Below, piece by piece: positions 8,284 through 18,853 of a DNA stretch of 64,000 nucleotides. The notes beneath the pieces were generated by a model. The model saw nothing but the letters and a program-made list of their open reading frames with translations. It was not told where the DNA came from and searched no databases. Both the position numbers and the translations under genes were made by a program. Each line of letters opens with the position of its first letter. Within the stretch, counting starts at the first letter, position 1. This stretch comes from Actinomadura rubteroloni (lineage in GTDB: Bacteria; Actinomycetota; Actinomycetes; Streptosporangiales; Streptosporangiaceae), in assembly GCF_002911665.1 (NCBI RefSeq), contig NZ_MTBP01000002.1:1364001-1428000 (forward strand), read 5' to 3'.

Positions 8284-10125
8284 ATGCGCAGCCTCGCCGT
8301 CCTCACGACCGCCCTCCTGCTGCTCACGAGCGCCGTCGTCCCGGCCCGCGCCGCCGCGCCCGGCGGGTACGGGATCAGCGTGCAGCGCAACCTGACGATC
8401 AGGCTGCACGACGGGACGGTCCTGCGCGCGGACGTCCACTCCCCCGCCGACCCGTCCACCGGCAAGCCCGCCGCCGGCCGGTTCCCGGTGATCGTCGGGT
8501 TCACGCCGTACGGGAAGACGCCGTCCGCGCTGGCGGGCGGCGCGGGCATGGGCGGGTTCAACCCCGACCTCGTCCGCCACGGCTACATCGCGGCGGTCGT
8601 GGACGTCCCCGGGACGGGCGGGTCCGAGGGCGCGTTCGACCTGTTCAGCCCGGCGGAGGCCAAGGCCGGGGCGCAGGTCGTCCGGTGGGCGGCGCGGCTG
8701 CCCGGCGGCGACGGCAAGGTGGGGATGCTCGGGCTCTCCTATGTCGCGATCGACCAGCTCTTCACCGCCGCCGAGGTCGGGCCGAACTCGCCGCTCAAGG
8801 CGATCTTCCCGATGGCCGCGACCGCCGACCCCTACCGCGACCTGTTCACGAGCGGCGGCGCGCTGAACGTCCTGTCGCCGCTCGGCCTGGTGTTCGGGTA
8901 CGGGGTGACGCGCACGCTGACGCCGTTCCTGGAGCTGCCGTTCGACCCGGCGACCGCGCTGACCCTCGCCTACCAGCACCTTCTCCAGGCGGGGCCGTTC
9001 GAGCTGACGATGGCGCGGGACATGCTCACCAATGGGTCCCGGCGCTACTTCGACGCGTGGTGGAAGGAACGCGCGCCCGACCGGCTGCTGTCGCGGATCG
9101 TCGCGAACGGCGTCGCGGTCTATCTCGTGGGCGGTCTGTACGACGTGTTCCAGCGCGGGGAGCCGCAGCTCTACAGCGGGCTGCAGAACGCGGCGGCGGG
9201 ACGTCCGGTGACCGCGCCGATGAAGCCCGGCCAGCCGGTGTCGTCCAAGTACCAGCTCCTCACCGGGCCGTGGACGCACGGCGGGATGGGCGGCGGTTAC
9301 GACCTGTCCGCGTTGCAGCTCCAGTGGTTCGACCACTGGCTCAAGGGACGCGACAACGGAATAACCGACACCCGTACGCCCCTGCACGTCGTCGAGCCGG
9401 GCGGCGCGAAATACTCCACCGCCACGTACCCGCTCTCCGACGCGCGCCTCCAGCGCCTGTCGTTGCAGTCCGGCGGACGTCTCACGTCGGACGCCCCCGG
9501 CGCCGGACCGGGCGACACGATCAAGTACACCCCGCTGTCGGACCCCTGCACGCGCTCCACCGACCAGTTCGCGGCGGGCCTGCTCTCACAGCTCCTCGAA
9601 GGGATCGGGATGCCGGGCGTCTGCACCGGCCCGCAGCGCAAGCCCACTTCCGGGGACGGCGAACGCACCTACAGCACCGCGCCGCTGACCCGTCCGCTGA
9701 AGCTGGCGGGGCCGATCGGCGCGACGCTGCGCGCGTCGTCCACCCGTCCCGAGACCCTGTTCGCCCTCACCCTGGAGGACGTGGCCCCCGACGGCCGCTC
9801 CACCGACCTCTCCGGCGGCGCCCAACTGGGCTCCCTGCGCGCCCTGGACCGCACGCGCTCCTGGCCGGCCCGCGACGGCGACTGGATCAGCCCCTACCAC
9901 GTCCTGACCAAGGCGTCCCGCAAGCCCGTGAAGCCCGGCGAGATGACGCGCTACGACGTCGAGGTGCGTCCGACGTTCGCGACCGTCCCGGCGGGCCACC
10001 GCCTGCGCCTGCGCGTCGCGACCGCCGACTTCCCGCACCTCGTCCCGCTCGCCGACCTCCCCGACCTCTTCGGCGGCGCCTACACCCTCGGCCCGTCCAC
10101 CCTGACCCTCTCCACCCGCCCCTGA
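8284..10125 (+). CDS. Secreted CocE/NonD-family acyl hydrolase (X-Pro dipeptidyl-peptidase-like)
   Basis: The 613-residue protein starts with a Sec signal peptide (MRSLAVLTTALLLLTSAVVPARA, cleavage around ARA-AA). The alpha/beta-hydrolase core has nucleophile elbow GLSY (near residue 153), an Asp in GGLYDVFQRGE and a His in LLTGPWTHGG. A C-terminal jelly-roll (X-Pro dipeptidyl peptidase C-terminal domain) follows. Relatives hydrolyse esters or proline-terminal peptides; the substrate here is unknown. ATG at 8284 with AGGGAGCC upstream is preferred to an in-frame TTG at 8248, which would lie in the palindrome. It is probably transcribed apart from the racemase. Confidence 0.85.
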   Translation: MRSLAVLTTALLLLTSAVVPARAAAPGGYGISVQRNLTIRLHDGTVLRADVHSPADPSTGKPAAGRFPVIVGFTPYGKTPSALAGGAGMGGFNPDLVRHGYIAAVVDVPGTGGSEGAFDLFSPAEAKAGAQVVRWAARLPGGDGKVGMLGLSYVAIDQLFTAAEVGPNSPLKAIFPMAATADPYRDLFTSGGALNVLSPLGLVFGYGVTRTLTPFLELPFDPATALTLAYQHLLQAGPFELTMARDMLTNGSRRYFDAWWKERAPDRLLSRIVANGVAVYLVGGLYDVFQRGEPQLYSGLQNAAAGRPVTAPMKPGQPVSSKYQLLTGPWTHGGMGGGYDLSALQLQWFDHWLKGRDNGITDTRTPLHVVEPGGAKYSTATYPLSDARLQRLSLQSGGRLTSDAPGAGPGDTIKYTPLSDPCTRSTDQFAAGLLSQLLEGIGMPGVCTGPQRKPTSGDGERTYSTAPLTRPLKLAGPIGATLRASSTRPETLFALTLEDVAPDGRSTDLSGGAQLGSLRALDRTRSWPARDGDWISPYHVLTKASRKPVKPGEMTRYDVEVRPTFATVPAGHRLRLRVATADFPHLVPLADLPDLFGGAYTLGPSTLTLSTRP

Positions 10126-10134
10126 CCCCTCGGC

Positions 10135-10230
10135 TCAGGCCACGCGAATGGAGTGCGGACCGACACTGATCGTCACGTCGACGTGCCCGCCGAGCGCAGC
10201 GGCGTACGCCCGCAGCGTCTCCAACCCCAT
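10135..10230 (-). CDS. 31-residue small ORF with a strong ribosome site, resembling an XRE-antitoxin C-terminus
   Basis: An AAAGGAGG sequence stands 6-7 bp before an ATG at 10230. The 31-residue product begins METLRAYAAALGGHVDV-like (MGLETLRAYAAALGG) and ends in a beta-like SVGPHSIRVA. The LRAYAAALGG(H/R)VDV pattern matches the extreme C-terminus of HigA/XRE-type antitoxins, without any helix-turn-helix before it. It is either a real micro-protein or the start of a gene rearranged so that only the tail follows a good start site. It lies just downstream of the PucR-type gene. Confidence 0.4.
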   Translation of the reverse strand: MGLETLRAYAAALGGHVDVTISVGPHSIRVA

Positions 10231-10262
10231 CGCGCGGCCTCCTTTTGCTTCCGCGCAGGTGG

Positions 10263-11549
10263 TCAGCGGCGGCGGGTGGGGGCGGGGGGTGGGGTGAACC
10301 AGTCGGGGTCGGTGTCGGGGGTGGCGGCGTCGAGCCAGGCGCGCAGGACGATCAGGAACTCCAGGTGCAGGTCCGGGTCCTGGAAGGAGCCCTGGAAGAG
10401 TTCGTCCAGGCGGCGCAGGCGGGTGCGGATCGTCTGGGGGTGGACGTGCAGGCGTTCGGCGGCGGCCTGCGCGTTGAAGCTGTGCTCCATCATCGCCTGG
10501 AGGGTCTCGGCGTAGGCGTGGCGCTTGCCGGGGCGCAGTTCGTGCAGCGGGGCCAGGCGGCGCGCGGCGATGTGCGTGACCAGTTCGGGGTCCTGGAGGA
10601 TCACCAGGGCGGGCATGTGGTCGGTGGCGCGGACGAGGCCTTCGCCGGGGAGCCGGCCCGCGCCCGCGAGCGCCAGCGTGCGGCGCGCCCAGGCCAGGGA
10701 GCGGGCGGCGCGGGCGACCGCGACGGTCGGGCCGACGGCGGCGGCGCGGCCCGCCAGCGCCGCGGCGAGCTGCGCGGCGCGGCCGGGGCCGTCGGGGTCC
10801 GGGACGACCAGGCACGGCTCGGTCAGGTACAGGCCCTCCAGCACGTCGGGCGCGAGGCCCCACGGGCGGCGCTGGTCCTCGTCGTCGCCCGACAGCACCA
10901 CGACCGCGACGGCGCGCGGCAGGTGCCACTGCGCCTGCCGGGCGAGGCGGGCCAGGTCGTCGGCGTCGGGTTCGGCGTCGCCGAGCAGGACGCCGACGAG
11001 CGCCCGCCGCGCGCGGTCCAGGTCACCGGCCGCGTCGCCGCCGCGCACGTCGGCGCGGCCCTGCGCCGCCGCCGCCATGATGCGGTTGACGAACGGGAAG
11101 ACTTCTTCGATCACCCGCCCGTACGACGCGGTGGAGATCAGGTCCCACGGCGCGAGGACGCGGGTCAGGTGCCGGACGAGCACCCGCGCGGCGATGTTCA
11201 CGGCGTTCTGGAGCGTGAGCAGGCTCCGTCCGGCGCGGGTCTCGTCGGCGCCGAGCCGGGCGAAGAACGCGAGGACGGCGTCGTCGTCCAGGTCGGGACG
11301 GGCGAGGGAGTCCACGAAGTGGCCGATCCCGATGCCGATCGCCAGCTCCAGCCCGTGCTGGACGTCCTCGGACGCGTACACCGACAGCTCACGGCGGATC
11401 GCCTCGGCGGCCTCCCGGCTGATCACCGGCGCGACCTCGGCGAGCAGCGTCGCCGGGCCGTCGCCGGACGCGTCGCCCCCGGCCGCGCCCCGGGAAACGG
11501 CATGGCCGGCGGACCGGACGCCCTCCAGCTCCCGAGTTCCGATCACCAC
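10263..11549 (-). CDS. PucR/CdaR-family transcriptional regulator
   Basis: The protein has about 428 residues. The C-terminal HTH_30 (PucR) helix-turn-helix is clear: AYAETLQAMMEHSFNAQAAAERLHVHPQTIRTRLRRLDEL. A GGDEF-like/CdaR central domain precedes it. The N-terminal part (SREAAEAIRRELSVYASEDVQHGLELAIGIGIGHFVDSL) matches the RsbT-co-antagonist-like domain of actinobacterial PucR proteins. Start uncertain: GTG codons at 11549 and 11546 are plausible, and the frame stays open to 11639. Palindromes at 11561-11584 immediately upstream suggest autoregulation. The target genes are unknown. Confidence 0.8.
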   Translation of the reverse strand: MVIGTRELEGVRSAGHAVSRGAAGGDASGDGPATLLAEVAPVISREAAEAIRRELSVYASEDVQHGLELAIGIGIGHFVDSLARPDLDDDAVLAFFARLGADETRAGRSLLTLQNAVNIAARVLVRHLTRVLAPWDLISTASYGRVIEEVFPFVNRIMAAAAQGRADVRGGDAAGDLDRARRALVGVLLGDAEPDADDLARLARQAQWHLPRAVAVVVLSGDDEDQRRPWGLAPDVLEGLYLTEPCLVVPDPDGPGRAAQLAAALAGRAAAVGPTVAVARAARSLAWARRTLALAGAGRLPGEGLVRATDHMPALVILQDPELVTHIAARRLAPLHELRPGKRHAYAETLQAMMEHSFNAQAAAERLHVHPQTIRTRLRRLDELFQGSFQDPDLHLEFLIVLRAWLDAATPDTDPDWFTPPPAPTRRR

Positions 11550-11560
11550 GCAGCACCGCC

Positions 11561-11584
11561 AATCTATGTTCCATAGATTTATGG
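11561..11584. promoter_or_regulatory. Overlapping palindromes upstream of the PucR-type gene
   Basis: AATCTATG-TTC-CATAGATT (11561-11579) is a perfect inverted repeat with 8-base arms. It overlaps a second one, CCATA-GATT-TATGG (11571-11584). Both are AT-rich in GC-rich surroundings and lie within 35 bp of the proposed start, as expected of an autoregulatory operator or promoter core. Confidence 0.5.
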
Positions 11585-11995
11585 ACCATACAGTGAGACA
11601 AGGGGCAGGGGTTGTCAAGAGCCCCCTCGAACGAACCACTCACTCAGTGAGCGCTTCCGCCTGTTGGTGTCCGATAGTAAGCCGACGAAACGCCATATTC
11701 TCACTGAACGAAGTTCAAGTGCGACACAACGTTCACAACGCGTGTCGCCGAGGGGCGTCCGGGAGACTCGACGGCACCCGCCGTCCGGTCACGACGTGCG
11801 CCGCATATGCATGAACCGGAGCTTCGTGTACCACGGAACGGCGGCATGATCCGCGAGCGGCCGGGTCGGTAACGTTCCCCGGCGACGCGGCGATGAAGGC
11901 GTGAAAGGTCCACTACGTCTCGACCGACGCCGAGGGGGTTCACGTGACCCGCATGGCCCGCCCGCCGACGCGCGGCGCGCGGCGGGGCCCGCCCG
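11585..11995. other. Intergenic stretch, no convincing gene
   Basis: This 411-bp segment between the PucR-type start and the MerR-type stop has lower GC than the genes. It carries a small palindrome CTCAC-TCA-GTGAG near 11640. Open frames in it lack good start sites and actinomycete codon bias. It probably holds the PucR promoter and the MerR 3' end. Confidence 0.4.
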
Positions 11996-12802
11996 TCAGG
12001 ACGGCCCGGGGTCCTTCGGCGTCAGCGGGACCTCCTTGGGAAGAAGGTCGAGGAACGTCTCGATCCGGTCGCTGAACGCCGCCTGGATCCGCGCGTGCAA
12101 CTCCTGGGCGAGCATCCCCTGGATGGCCTCCATCCCGAGCGGGCGGAGCCGGGCGATGAGCTTGGCGATCTCCGGCAGGTCCGCGCGGGCGGCGAGCTGT
12201 GACGGGTCCTCCAGGTCGGCCTGCTTCACGGCCAGCGCGACGAACCGGTCGGCGATCGTGGCGCAGTCCGCGCGGAGTTCCCCGGCGATGTCGTAGATGC
12301 TCGACAGCGGGACACCGGCGGCGTGCAGTTCGACCCCGACGCGGAACAGCCGCGGGCTCGGCACCTCGAAGCGGTCGCCCGCCCAGCGGATGAAGCCGAG
12401 CTCCTCGGCGCGGGCCAGCATCGGGAACAGCTCGGGCGACTTGCCCGCGAAGTCGTCCTCCACGAGGCCGGGGACGAAGATCTCGACGACCTCGGAGATG
12501 CTCAGGTACTCCGGCTCCTCGCCCGACCAGGGCTCGGTCAGCACGCGCTCGACGCCGAGCACGTCCGCGAGGTTGTGGCCGCTCTCCCAGGCCGACAGCA
12601 TCTCGCCGATGCTCGCGAGCGTGAAGCCCCGCTCCTGGAGGTTCCCGATGACGCGGATGCGCGCGAGGTGCGAGTCGTCGTAGTAGCCCGTGCGGCCCTT
12701 CATGCGCGGCGGGGGGAGCAGGCCGCGCTCCTGGAACGCGCGCACGTTCCGGACGGTCGTGTCGGCCATGCGCGCGAGATCGTCGATTCGGTAGCTGTCC
12801 AT
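11996..12802 (-). CDS. MerR-family transcriptional regulator
   Basis: The 268-residue protein has an N-terminal MerR winged helix (YRIDDLARMADTTVRNVRAFQERGLLPPPRMKGRTGYYDDSHLARIRVI). A long C-terminal region (about residues 80-268) lacks cysteine-metal motifs and probably carries a ligand or dimerisation domain, as in a subgroup common in mycobacteria and Actinomadura. ATG at 12802 gives the canonical family start. No target gene is adjacent; the next gene upstream on the same strand encodes an SCP2 protein. Confidence 0.85.
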   Translation of the reverse strand: MDSYRIDDLARMADTTVRNVRAFQERGLLPPPRMKGRTGYYDDSHLARIRVIGNLQERGFTLASIGEMLSAWESGHNLADVLGVERVLTEPWSGEEPEYLSISEVVEIFVPGLVEDDFAGKSPELFPMLARAEELGFIRWAGDRFEVPSPRLFRVGVELHAAGVPLSSIYDIAGELRADCATIADRFVALAVKQADLEDPSQLAARADLPEIAKLIARLRPLGMEAIQGMLAQELHARIQAAFSDRIETFLDLLPKEVPLTPKDPGPS

Positions 12803-12982
12803 ACCCGCTTCTGATCTAGGTCGGCGTCGCCGTTGACGACACTCATCCTAGGCACATCGGCGGCCATACCCCACCTGCGCGTGGGCCATGGATGCATGGA
12901 AGATAAGCGCTTCCGCCCTGCTCGGCGGGGCGCGGACGGGCCCGTCCGAACCGGCTGCGGACGGACCCGGACACCGGACCGG

Positions 12983-13456
12983 TCAGATGTTGAACCAGCC
13001 GGGGAGCTTGGCGCCCCACATCATGTCGCCGGCCAGCTTGATCTTGCCGCTCATCACGGCCTGGACGCCCGACAGCTTGCCCGCGCACAGCCGCAGCAGG
13101 TCGGCGGCGGTGAGGGTGAGCGTGACGCGCGGCTTGTCGGCCGGGCCGGCGTACCGCGTGGCCGTGCCGTTCTCCACGACGATGTGGTAGACGTGCTCGG
13201 CCCCGTCGACGCGCACGTTCCACTGCACGACGCCGCTCTCGTTGCCCGCGCGGGCCGCGACGAAGTGCCCCGCCATGAGGTCGAACACCCGGTCCAGCAG
13301 CCGCTCGGCGCCGATGACGCCGACGAACCCGTTGATCGTTCCCTCGTCCGCGCCGGGGGCGTCCAGGATGCCGCGCAGTTCGGCGGGCGACGCGATCTCG
13401 TCGAAGAGGGCGTTGACGGCGGCGGTGTCGTTGAGGTCGATCGCGATCTCGGTCAT
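12983..13456 (-). CDS. SCP2 sterol-binding-domain protein
   Basis: The 157-residue protein ends in a typical SCP2 fold: VQWNVRVDG, YHIVVENGTATRYAGPADKPRVTLTLTAADLLRLCAGKLSGVQAVMSGKIKLAGDMMWGAKL. The domain binds hydrophobic ligands such as acyl-CoAs or lipids. It is a stand-alone cytosolic protein with no membrane segment. The neighbours (MerR regulator, antiporter) do not reveal its ligand. Confidence 0.85.
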   Translation of the reverse strand: MTEIAIDLNDTAAVNALFDEIASPAELRGILDAPGADEGTINGFVGVIGAERLLDRVFDLMAGHFVAARAGNESGVVQWNVRVDGAEHVYHIVVENGTATRYAGPADKPRVTLTLTAADLLRLCAGKLSGVQAVMSGKIKLAGDMMWGAKLPGWFNI

Positions 13457-13824
13457 GGGGCTCCTCGTGCTGGCCGGACGGTCGTCCGGGGACCGGGGAC
13501 CGGCGGGCCGGCCCCGGGAACAGGTTCACGGGCGAGCCGGCCGGGCTCCACCCGCGACATGTATATCCCTTCGTTTGACGGCACAAAATGCGATGGCACA
13601 TAAATTCGCGTCCGGAAACGCTCACCCAACACAAGGGGCTCCACGAAGGTCAGCGCGCGGCCGGGCGGCGACGTCACATCCGTCACGTTGGAACGGTGCG
13701 GCCGGATCGTGTCACCGACCGGACTGCGGCGCCGGACCCCCTCCACGGAACGCGACCCGCGTGCCTACGCTGAAGGCTCCCTGCGCGCCCGCCACTCGGT
13801 GCGCATTCCCCCCAGGAGTCGTCG
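13457..13824. promoter_or_regulatory. Divergent intergenic region with candidate promoter
   Basis: This 368-bp gap lies between the SCP2 and antiporter starts. TTGACG at 13575-13580 followed after 18-19 bp by CATAAAT (13599-13605) is a plausible rightward promoter. Two GGCACA hexamers lie inside the spacer. No gene is apparent; frames here lack ribosome sites. Confidence 0.35.
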
Positions 13825-15144
13825 ATGCCGCTCGCGACCGCCACCGCGCCTCCCATCGAGGCCCACCATTTACTGGTCTTCCTGCTCCAGGTCGGCGTCC
13901 TGCTGACCCTGGCGATCGCCCTCGGGCGCCTCGCCGCACGCTTCGGCCTGCCCCCGGTCGTCGGGGAACTGACCGCCGGGATCCTCGTCGGCCCGACCCT
14001 GTTCGGCCGGGTCGCCCCCGACGCCGCGCACTGGCTGTTCCCGGCCGACCCGTCCCAGGCCCATCTCCTGGACGCCGTCGGCCAGGTCGGCGTCCTGCTG
14101 CTCGTCGGCCTCACCGGGATCGAGATGGACCTCGGTCTCGTCCGGAGACGCGGTGTCACGGCCCTGCGGATCAGCCTCGCCGGGCTCGTGATCCCGTTCG
14201 TCGCCGGGGTCGGGCTCGGCTACGTCCTGCCGGACCTGCTCGGCGGGGGCCGCGCCGGGGCCGACACCGACGTGTTCGCGCTGTTCCTCGGTGTGGCGAT
14301 GTGCGTCAGCGCCCTTCCCGTCATCGCCAAGACGCTGATGGACATGAACCTGCTGCACCGCAACATCGGGCAGCTCACCCTCACCGCGGGCACCGTGGAC
14401 GACGCGTTCGGCTGGGTCATGCTGTCCGTCGTGTCCGCGATGGCGGCGGGCAGCTCGGCCGGGCACGACGCGGTGCTCGCGGTGAGCCGGCTCCTGCTCG
14501 TGCTCGTCGTCGCCGTGCTCATCGGACGTCCGCTGGCCCGGCTCGTCCTGCGGACCGCCGGCGACTCCCCCGAACGGACGATCGCGGTCGCCGCCGCGAT
14601 GATCCTGCTCGCGGGCGCCGCGACGCAGGCGCTCAAGCTGGAGGCCGTGTTCGGCGCGTTCCTGTGCGGGCTGCTCATCGCGGGCACCGGCCGGTTCGCG
14701 CGGACGCGCACCGCGTCGCTGCGGACGGTCGTCCTCGGCTGCCTCGCACCGATCTTCTTCGCGACGGCCGGACTCCGCATCGACCTCGGCGCCCTGCGCC
14801 ACCCGAAGATCGCGCTGGCCGGGGTGCTGATCCTCGTCGTCGCGATCGTCGGCAAGTTCGCCGGGGCCTATCTGGGCGCCCGGCTCAGCCGTCTCAACCG
14901 CTGGGAGGCCCTGGCGCTCGGCGCGGGCATGAACGCGCGCGGCGTGATCGAAGTGATCGTCGCGACCGTCGGCCTGCGCCTCGGCGTCCTCGACTCCGCC
15001 ACCTACACGATCATCGTGCTCGTCGCCGTGGTCACCTCGGTGATGGCCCCGCCGCTGCTGCGCATGGCGATGGACCGCGTGGAGCACACCGCGGAGGAAC
15101 AACTCCGCCTGGAGAACCGGACGACCGAACCCGCGACCGAGTAG
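13825..15144 (+). CDS. CPA2-family cation:proton antiporter
   Basis: This 439-residue integral membrane protein has about 12-13 helices of the Na_H_Exchanger domain: GRLAARFGLPPVVGELTAGILVGPTLFG, VGLTGIEMDL, and a conserved ALGAGMNARGVIEV near the end. It lacks the C-terminal TrkA-N domain of KefB/C. It probably exchanges K+ or Na+ for H+. Codon 16 (13870-13872) is TTA, rare in such genomes. ATG at 13825 follows GGAGTCG. A hairpin separates it from the convergent ABC operon. Confidence 0.85.
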   Translation: MPLATATAPPIEAHHLLVFLLQVGVLLTLAIALGRLAARFGLPPVVGELTAGILVGPTLFGRVAPDAAHWLFPADPSQAHLLDAVGQVGVLLLVGLTGIEMDLGLVRRRGVTALRISLAGLVIPFVAGVGLGYVLPDLLGGGRAGADTDVFALFLGVAMCVSALPVIAKTLMDMNLLHRNIGQLTLTAGTVDDAFGWVMLSVVSAMAAGSSAGHDAVLAVSRLLLVLVVAVLIGRPLARLVLRTAGDSPERTIAVAAAMILLAGAATQALKLEAVFGAFLCGLLIAGTGRFARTRTASLRTVVLGCLAPIFFATAGLRIDLGALRHPKIALAGVLILVVAIVGKFAGAYLGARLSRLNRWEALALGAGMNARGVIEVIVATVGLRLGVLDSATYTIIVLVAVVTSVMAPPLLRMAMDRVEHTAEEQLRLENRTTEPATE

Positions 15145-15151
15145 CACGCCC

Positions 15152-15183
15152 GTGGCCCACCCGTCCCCCGGCGGGTGGGCCAC
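15152..15183. terminator. Bidirectional terminator hairpin
   Basis: GTGGCCCACCCG (15152-15163) pairs perfectly with CGGGTGGGCCAC (15172-15183) across an 8-nt loop, in the 43-bp gap between two convergent stops. It can serve both transcripts. Confidence 0.75.
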
Positions 15184-15187
15184 CCGG

Positions 15188-16383
15188 TCAGGCCGTCGTG
15201 AGGGCCACGGTCGGCGACAGCCGCGCCGCCCGCATCGCCGGGTAGAGGCCCGCGATCGTCCCGATGACGAGCGTCGCGCCCACCGCGCCCCCGAAGGACC
15301 AGGCCGGGACGACCGGCGGCCACCCCCGGTAGGACGCGAACGCCACGGTCGCCGCGCCGCCCAGCACCGCGCCCGCCACGCCGCCGAGCGCCGACAGCAG
15401 CAGCGACTCGGTGAGGAACTGCGTGCGCACCTGGCCGCGCGTCGCGCCCAGGGAGCGGCGCAGACCGATCTCGCGGCGTCGTTCCAGCACCGAGATCACC
15501 ATCGTGTTCGCCACGCCCACCCCGCCCACCAGCAGCGCGACCGCGCCGAGGCCGAGCAGCAGGTTCGTGAACGCGCTGCCCGCCGCCGCCTTCGCCGCCA
15601 GGGCGTCCGACGGACGGCTGACGTTCACCTCCTCGGGGTTGCGCGGGTTCACCGTGCGCGCGAGGACGTCCCGGACGGCCTCCACCGACACGTCCGTGGA
15701 CCGCTCGTAGATCTTGGTGGGGTGAGCGTCGAAGCCGAGGTAGCGGCGTGCCGCGTCCCAGCCGACGAGCACGGACCGGTCGATCTCGGGCGCGAGCGGC
15801 AGCGGGTTCAGCACCCCGACGACCGTGAACCACCGGCCGCCGATCCACACCTGCGCGCCGACGCTGTCGACGCCGAGCCGCTTGACCGCCTCGGCGCCGA
15901 GGACGACCGCCGGGTACCGCGCGGTGGCGGTGTTGAGCCACGTCCCGGACCGGACGGACCCGTCCAGCGTCCGCAGCAGTTCCGGCGATGTCGCCCGGAC
16001 GCCGAGCCCGCCCGTGGACTCGGCGTCGATGAGGGGGCTGCGCCGGACGGTCGCCTCCAGGTTCCCCGTCGCCGACACCGTCAGCACCGGCCCGATCCTG
16101 CGGGTCATCTCCACCGACTTCAGCGGCAGCTTCGCCGAGTCGCCGAACATCGTCTGGCCGGGCTCGACCGTGAGCATGTTCGTGCCGAGCCGGTCGATCT
16201 GGTCCAGCAGTTGCTCGCGGCTGGAGGAGGAGATCCCGATGACCGCGACCATCGTCGCGATGCCGATCGCGATGCCGAGCGCCGACAGCACGACCCGCGT
16301 GGGCCGCGACCGCAGCCCCGACATGCCCGTCCGGACGACGTCGCGCGGCGCGAGCCGCGCCGGGGACAGCTTCGCGAGCGCCG

Positions 16384-16387
<4 letters not shown>
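15188..16387 (-). CDS. MacB-type ABC transporter permease, export system 1
   Basis: This 399-residue permease has the MacB/LolC build: one helix near the N-terminus ([20 protein letters not shown]), a large extracytoplasmic domain (about residues 60-265), then three helices around a [28 protein letters not shown] coupling segment. It is the last gene of lipoprotein-adaptor-ATPase-permease, each overlapping the next by GTGA. Such systems export peptides or respond to envelope damage. A StrR-type box upstream of the operon ties it to the biosynthetic locus. It is a paralogue of the permease at 43368. Confidence 0.88.
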
Positions 16388-17099
<712 letters not shown>

Positions 17100-17103
<4 letters not shown>

Positions 17104-18230
17104 GAGCGCGGCACCTCGACCTTCATGCCCTCGCGCAGGCCCTCGCCGCTGATCTCCACGCGTCCGCCGCCGTAGGTGCCGGTCTCGACCGGGACGATCC
17201 GCTTGGCCGCGCCGTCGACCACCTCGACGCCGAACCCGCCCTCGCGGAGCCCGAGCAGCGCCTCGACCGGCACCGACAGGACCCCGGCCGCGCGGTCGCT
17301 CTCCAGCTCGACGCTGACGGGCGCCTGGTCGAGCCCGCCGGTCGCCTCGCCGCTCAGCGTCACGTAGACGTCGATCGTCGCGGTGTCGTCCTTCTCGGTC
17401 CCCGCTTTCGCGACCTTCCCGACGGACGAGATCCGCCCCCGGACCCGTTTGCCGCTCGGCATCTCGACCGTCACCCGCGCGCCCTTCTTCGCCAGGGACT
17501 GCTTGGACGTGGCGAGCGGAATGTGGACGATCGGCCGCGTCCCGGTGATCGTCATGGCCTTCATGCCGGGCGACACCCGTTCGCCCTTCTCCGCCTGGAC
17601 GTCGCCGACCCGGACGGCGCCGGGCTGGAACACGATCTGCCCCGCCTCCACGGCGCCCGTCTCGGTGAGGCCGAGGTCGTCCTGCCACTCCTTGACCGCC
17701 GCCGCCGTCGCCGCCGTGAACTTCTTGTCCACGGTGATCCCCGAGCCGTAGCCGAGGGCGCGGAGGTTGCTTTCGAGCTGGTAGACGTCCTTGCCGTCCG
17801 CGACGCCGTCGCGCAGCGTCCGGTAGGACGGCATCGACCCGTAGAGGAGGATGAGCGGCTTGTTGTCCACGCGCAGCAGCACGTGCCCCCGCGTGACGAC
17901 CGACCCCTCGCTCGCCGCCCAGGTGACGGTGCCCTGGCCGGGCGCGGAGATGTCGCGCGACCCGGTGTAGGTCAGGTTCCCGTCCACCGACTCGGTGTCG
18001 ATCACGTCCCCGCGAGTGATCGGTGCCGTGGTGACCGGGCTCGTGTTCGCCGTGGCCGGGGCGTTCCCGCCGTCCCGCGTCGCGAGCACGACGGCCGTGC
18101 CGCCCGCGGCGAGCGCGAGCGCGACCGCCGACGCGACGTAGGGGCCGCGCCCCCGGCGCCGCCGTTGCGCCCGGCCCGGCGGCGGCGCCCCGCTCCCCGT
18201 CGGCGGCGCGTCGCTCACCGGCGCGCTCAC
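17100..18230 (-). CDS. HlyD-like periplasmic adaptor with peptidoglycan-binding domain, export system 1
   Basis: The 376-residue protein has one N-terminal membrane helix after an Arg/Pro-rich tail. A lipoyl/barrel-sandwich region precedes a PG_binding_1 domain ([16 protein letters not shown]...[18 protein letters not shown], about residues 130-180). C-terminal beta-barrel repeats follow. This fusion of adaptor and wall-binding domain is typical of actinobacterial MacAB-like systems. GTG at 18230 overlaps the lipoprotein stop. The paralogue is at 45313. Confidence 0.87.
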
Positions 18231-18751
18231 TTGCGGATTTCCGGGTACTTCTGCTGGCACTCCTTCTGCGCCTGCTCGACCTTCTTCGGGTCCATGCCCT
18301 CCTTCACGTTCATGCGCATGCCGCCGTTCTCGTCCGGGTCCTTCGCGTCGAGGCCGTGGTCGCGCAGGCACTGCGCCATCTTCACCATCTGGTCGAGTTC
18401 CTTGGCGGTGGGCTTGTGCCCGCCCATCCCGCCCTGCTGGAGGAACTTCCCGCATTTCTTCTGCGCGGCGTCCATGTCGACCTTGCCCTTGCCCTTGCCC
18501 TCGGCCTTGATGCTGATCTTGCCGGGGTTGTTCGGGTCCGGATCCTCGACCTGGACGCCGTTCTGGCGCATGCACTGGGCGAACTTGAGCTGCGCGTCCT
18601 CCTGGCTCAGCGTCGCCGTGGGCGAGGCCGTGCCTTTCGCCTTGCCGCCGTTCACGCTGGCGACGCCGTCGTTCTTGGGGCCGTTCCCGCACGCGGAGAG
18701 CGTCAGCAGGGCCGGGAGCAGCGCGGCTGCGAAGAGCGTTCTGATTCTCAT
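18227..18751 (-). CDS. Lipoprotein with repeated FAQCMR-type motifs, export system 1
   Basis: The 174-residue product has a lipobox signal peptide ([21 protein letters not shown], Cys21). Two repeats follow: [20 protein letters not shown] and [18 protein letters not shown], each with one Cys, so a disulfide-linked pseudo-dimer is plausible. The family recurs beside actinobacterial adaptor/ABC operons; its role is unknown, perhaps ligand capture for the transporter. It is the first gene of a four-gene overlapping operon. A relative sits alone at 40425. Confidence 0.75.
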   Translation of the reverse strand: MRIRTLFAAALLPALLTLSACGNGPKNDGVASVNGGKAKGTASPTATLSQEDAQLKFAQCMRQNGVQVEDPDPNNPGKISIKAEGKGKGKVDMDAAQKKCGKFLQQGGMGGHKPTAKELDQMVKMAQCLRDHGLDAKDPDENGGMRMNVKEGMDPKKVEQAQKECQQKYPEIRK

Positions 18752-18853
18752 GGGTCCTCGATTTCCGAACGCGGCGCCGTGCCGCGGCGAGGACCATGCA
18801 ATCGCCCGGGGGATTAAAACAAGATTAGGGCCGCCGGAGCGGCGGAAACGGGC

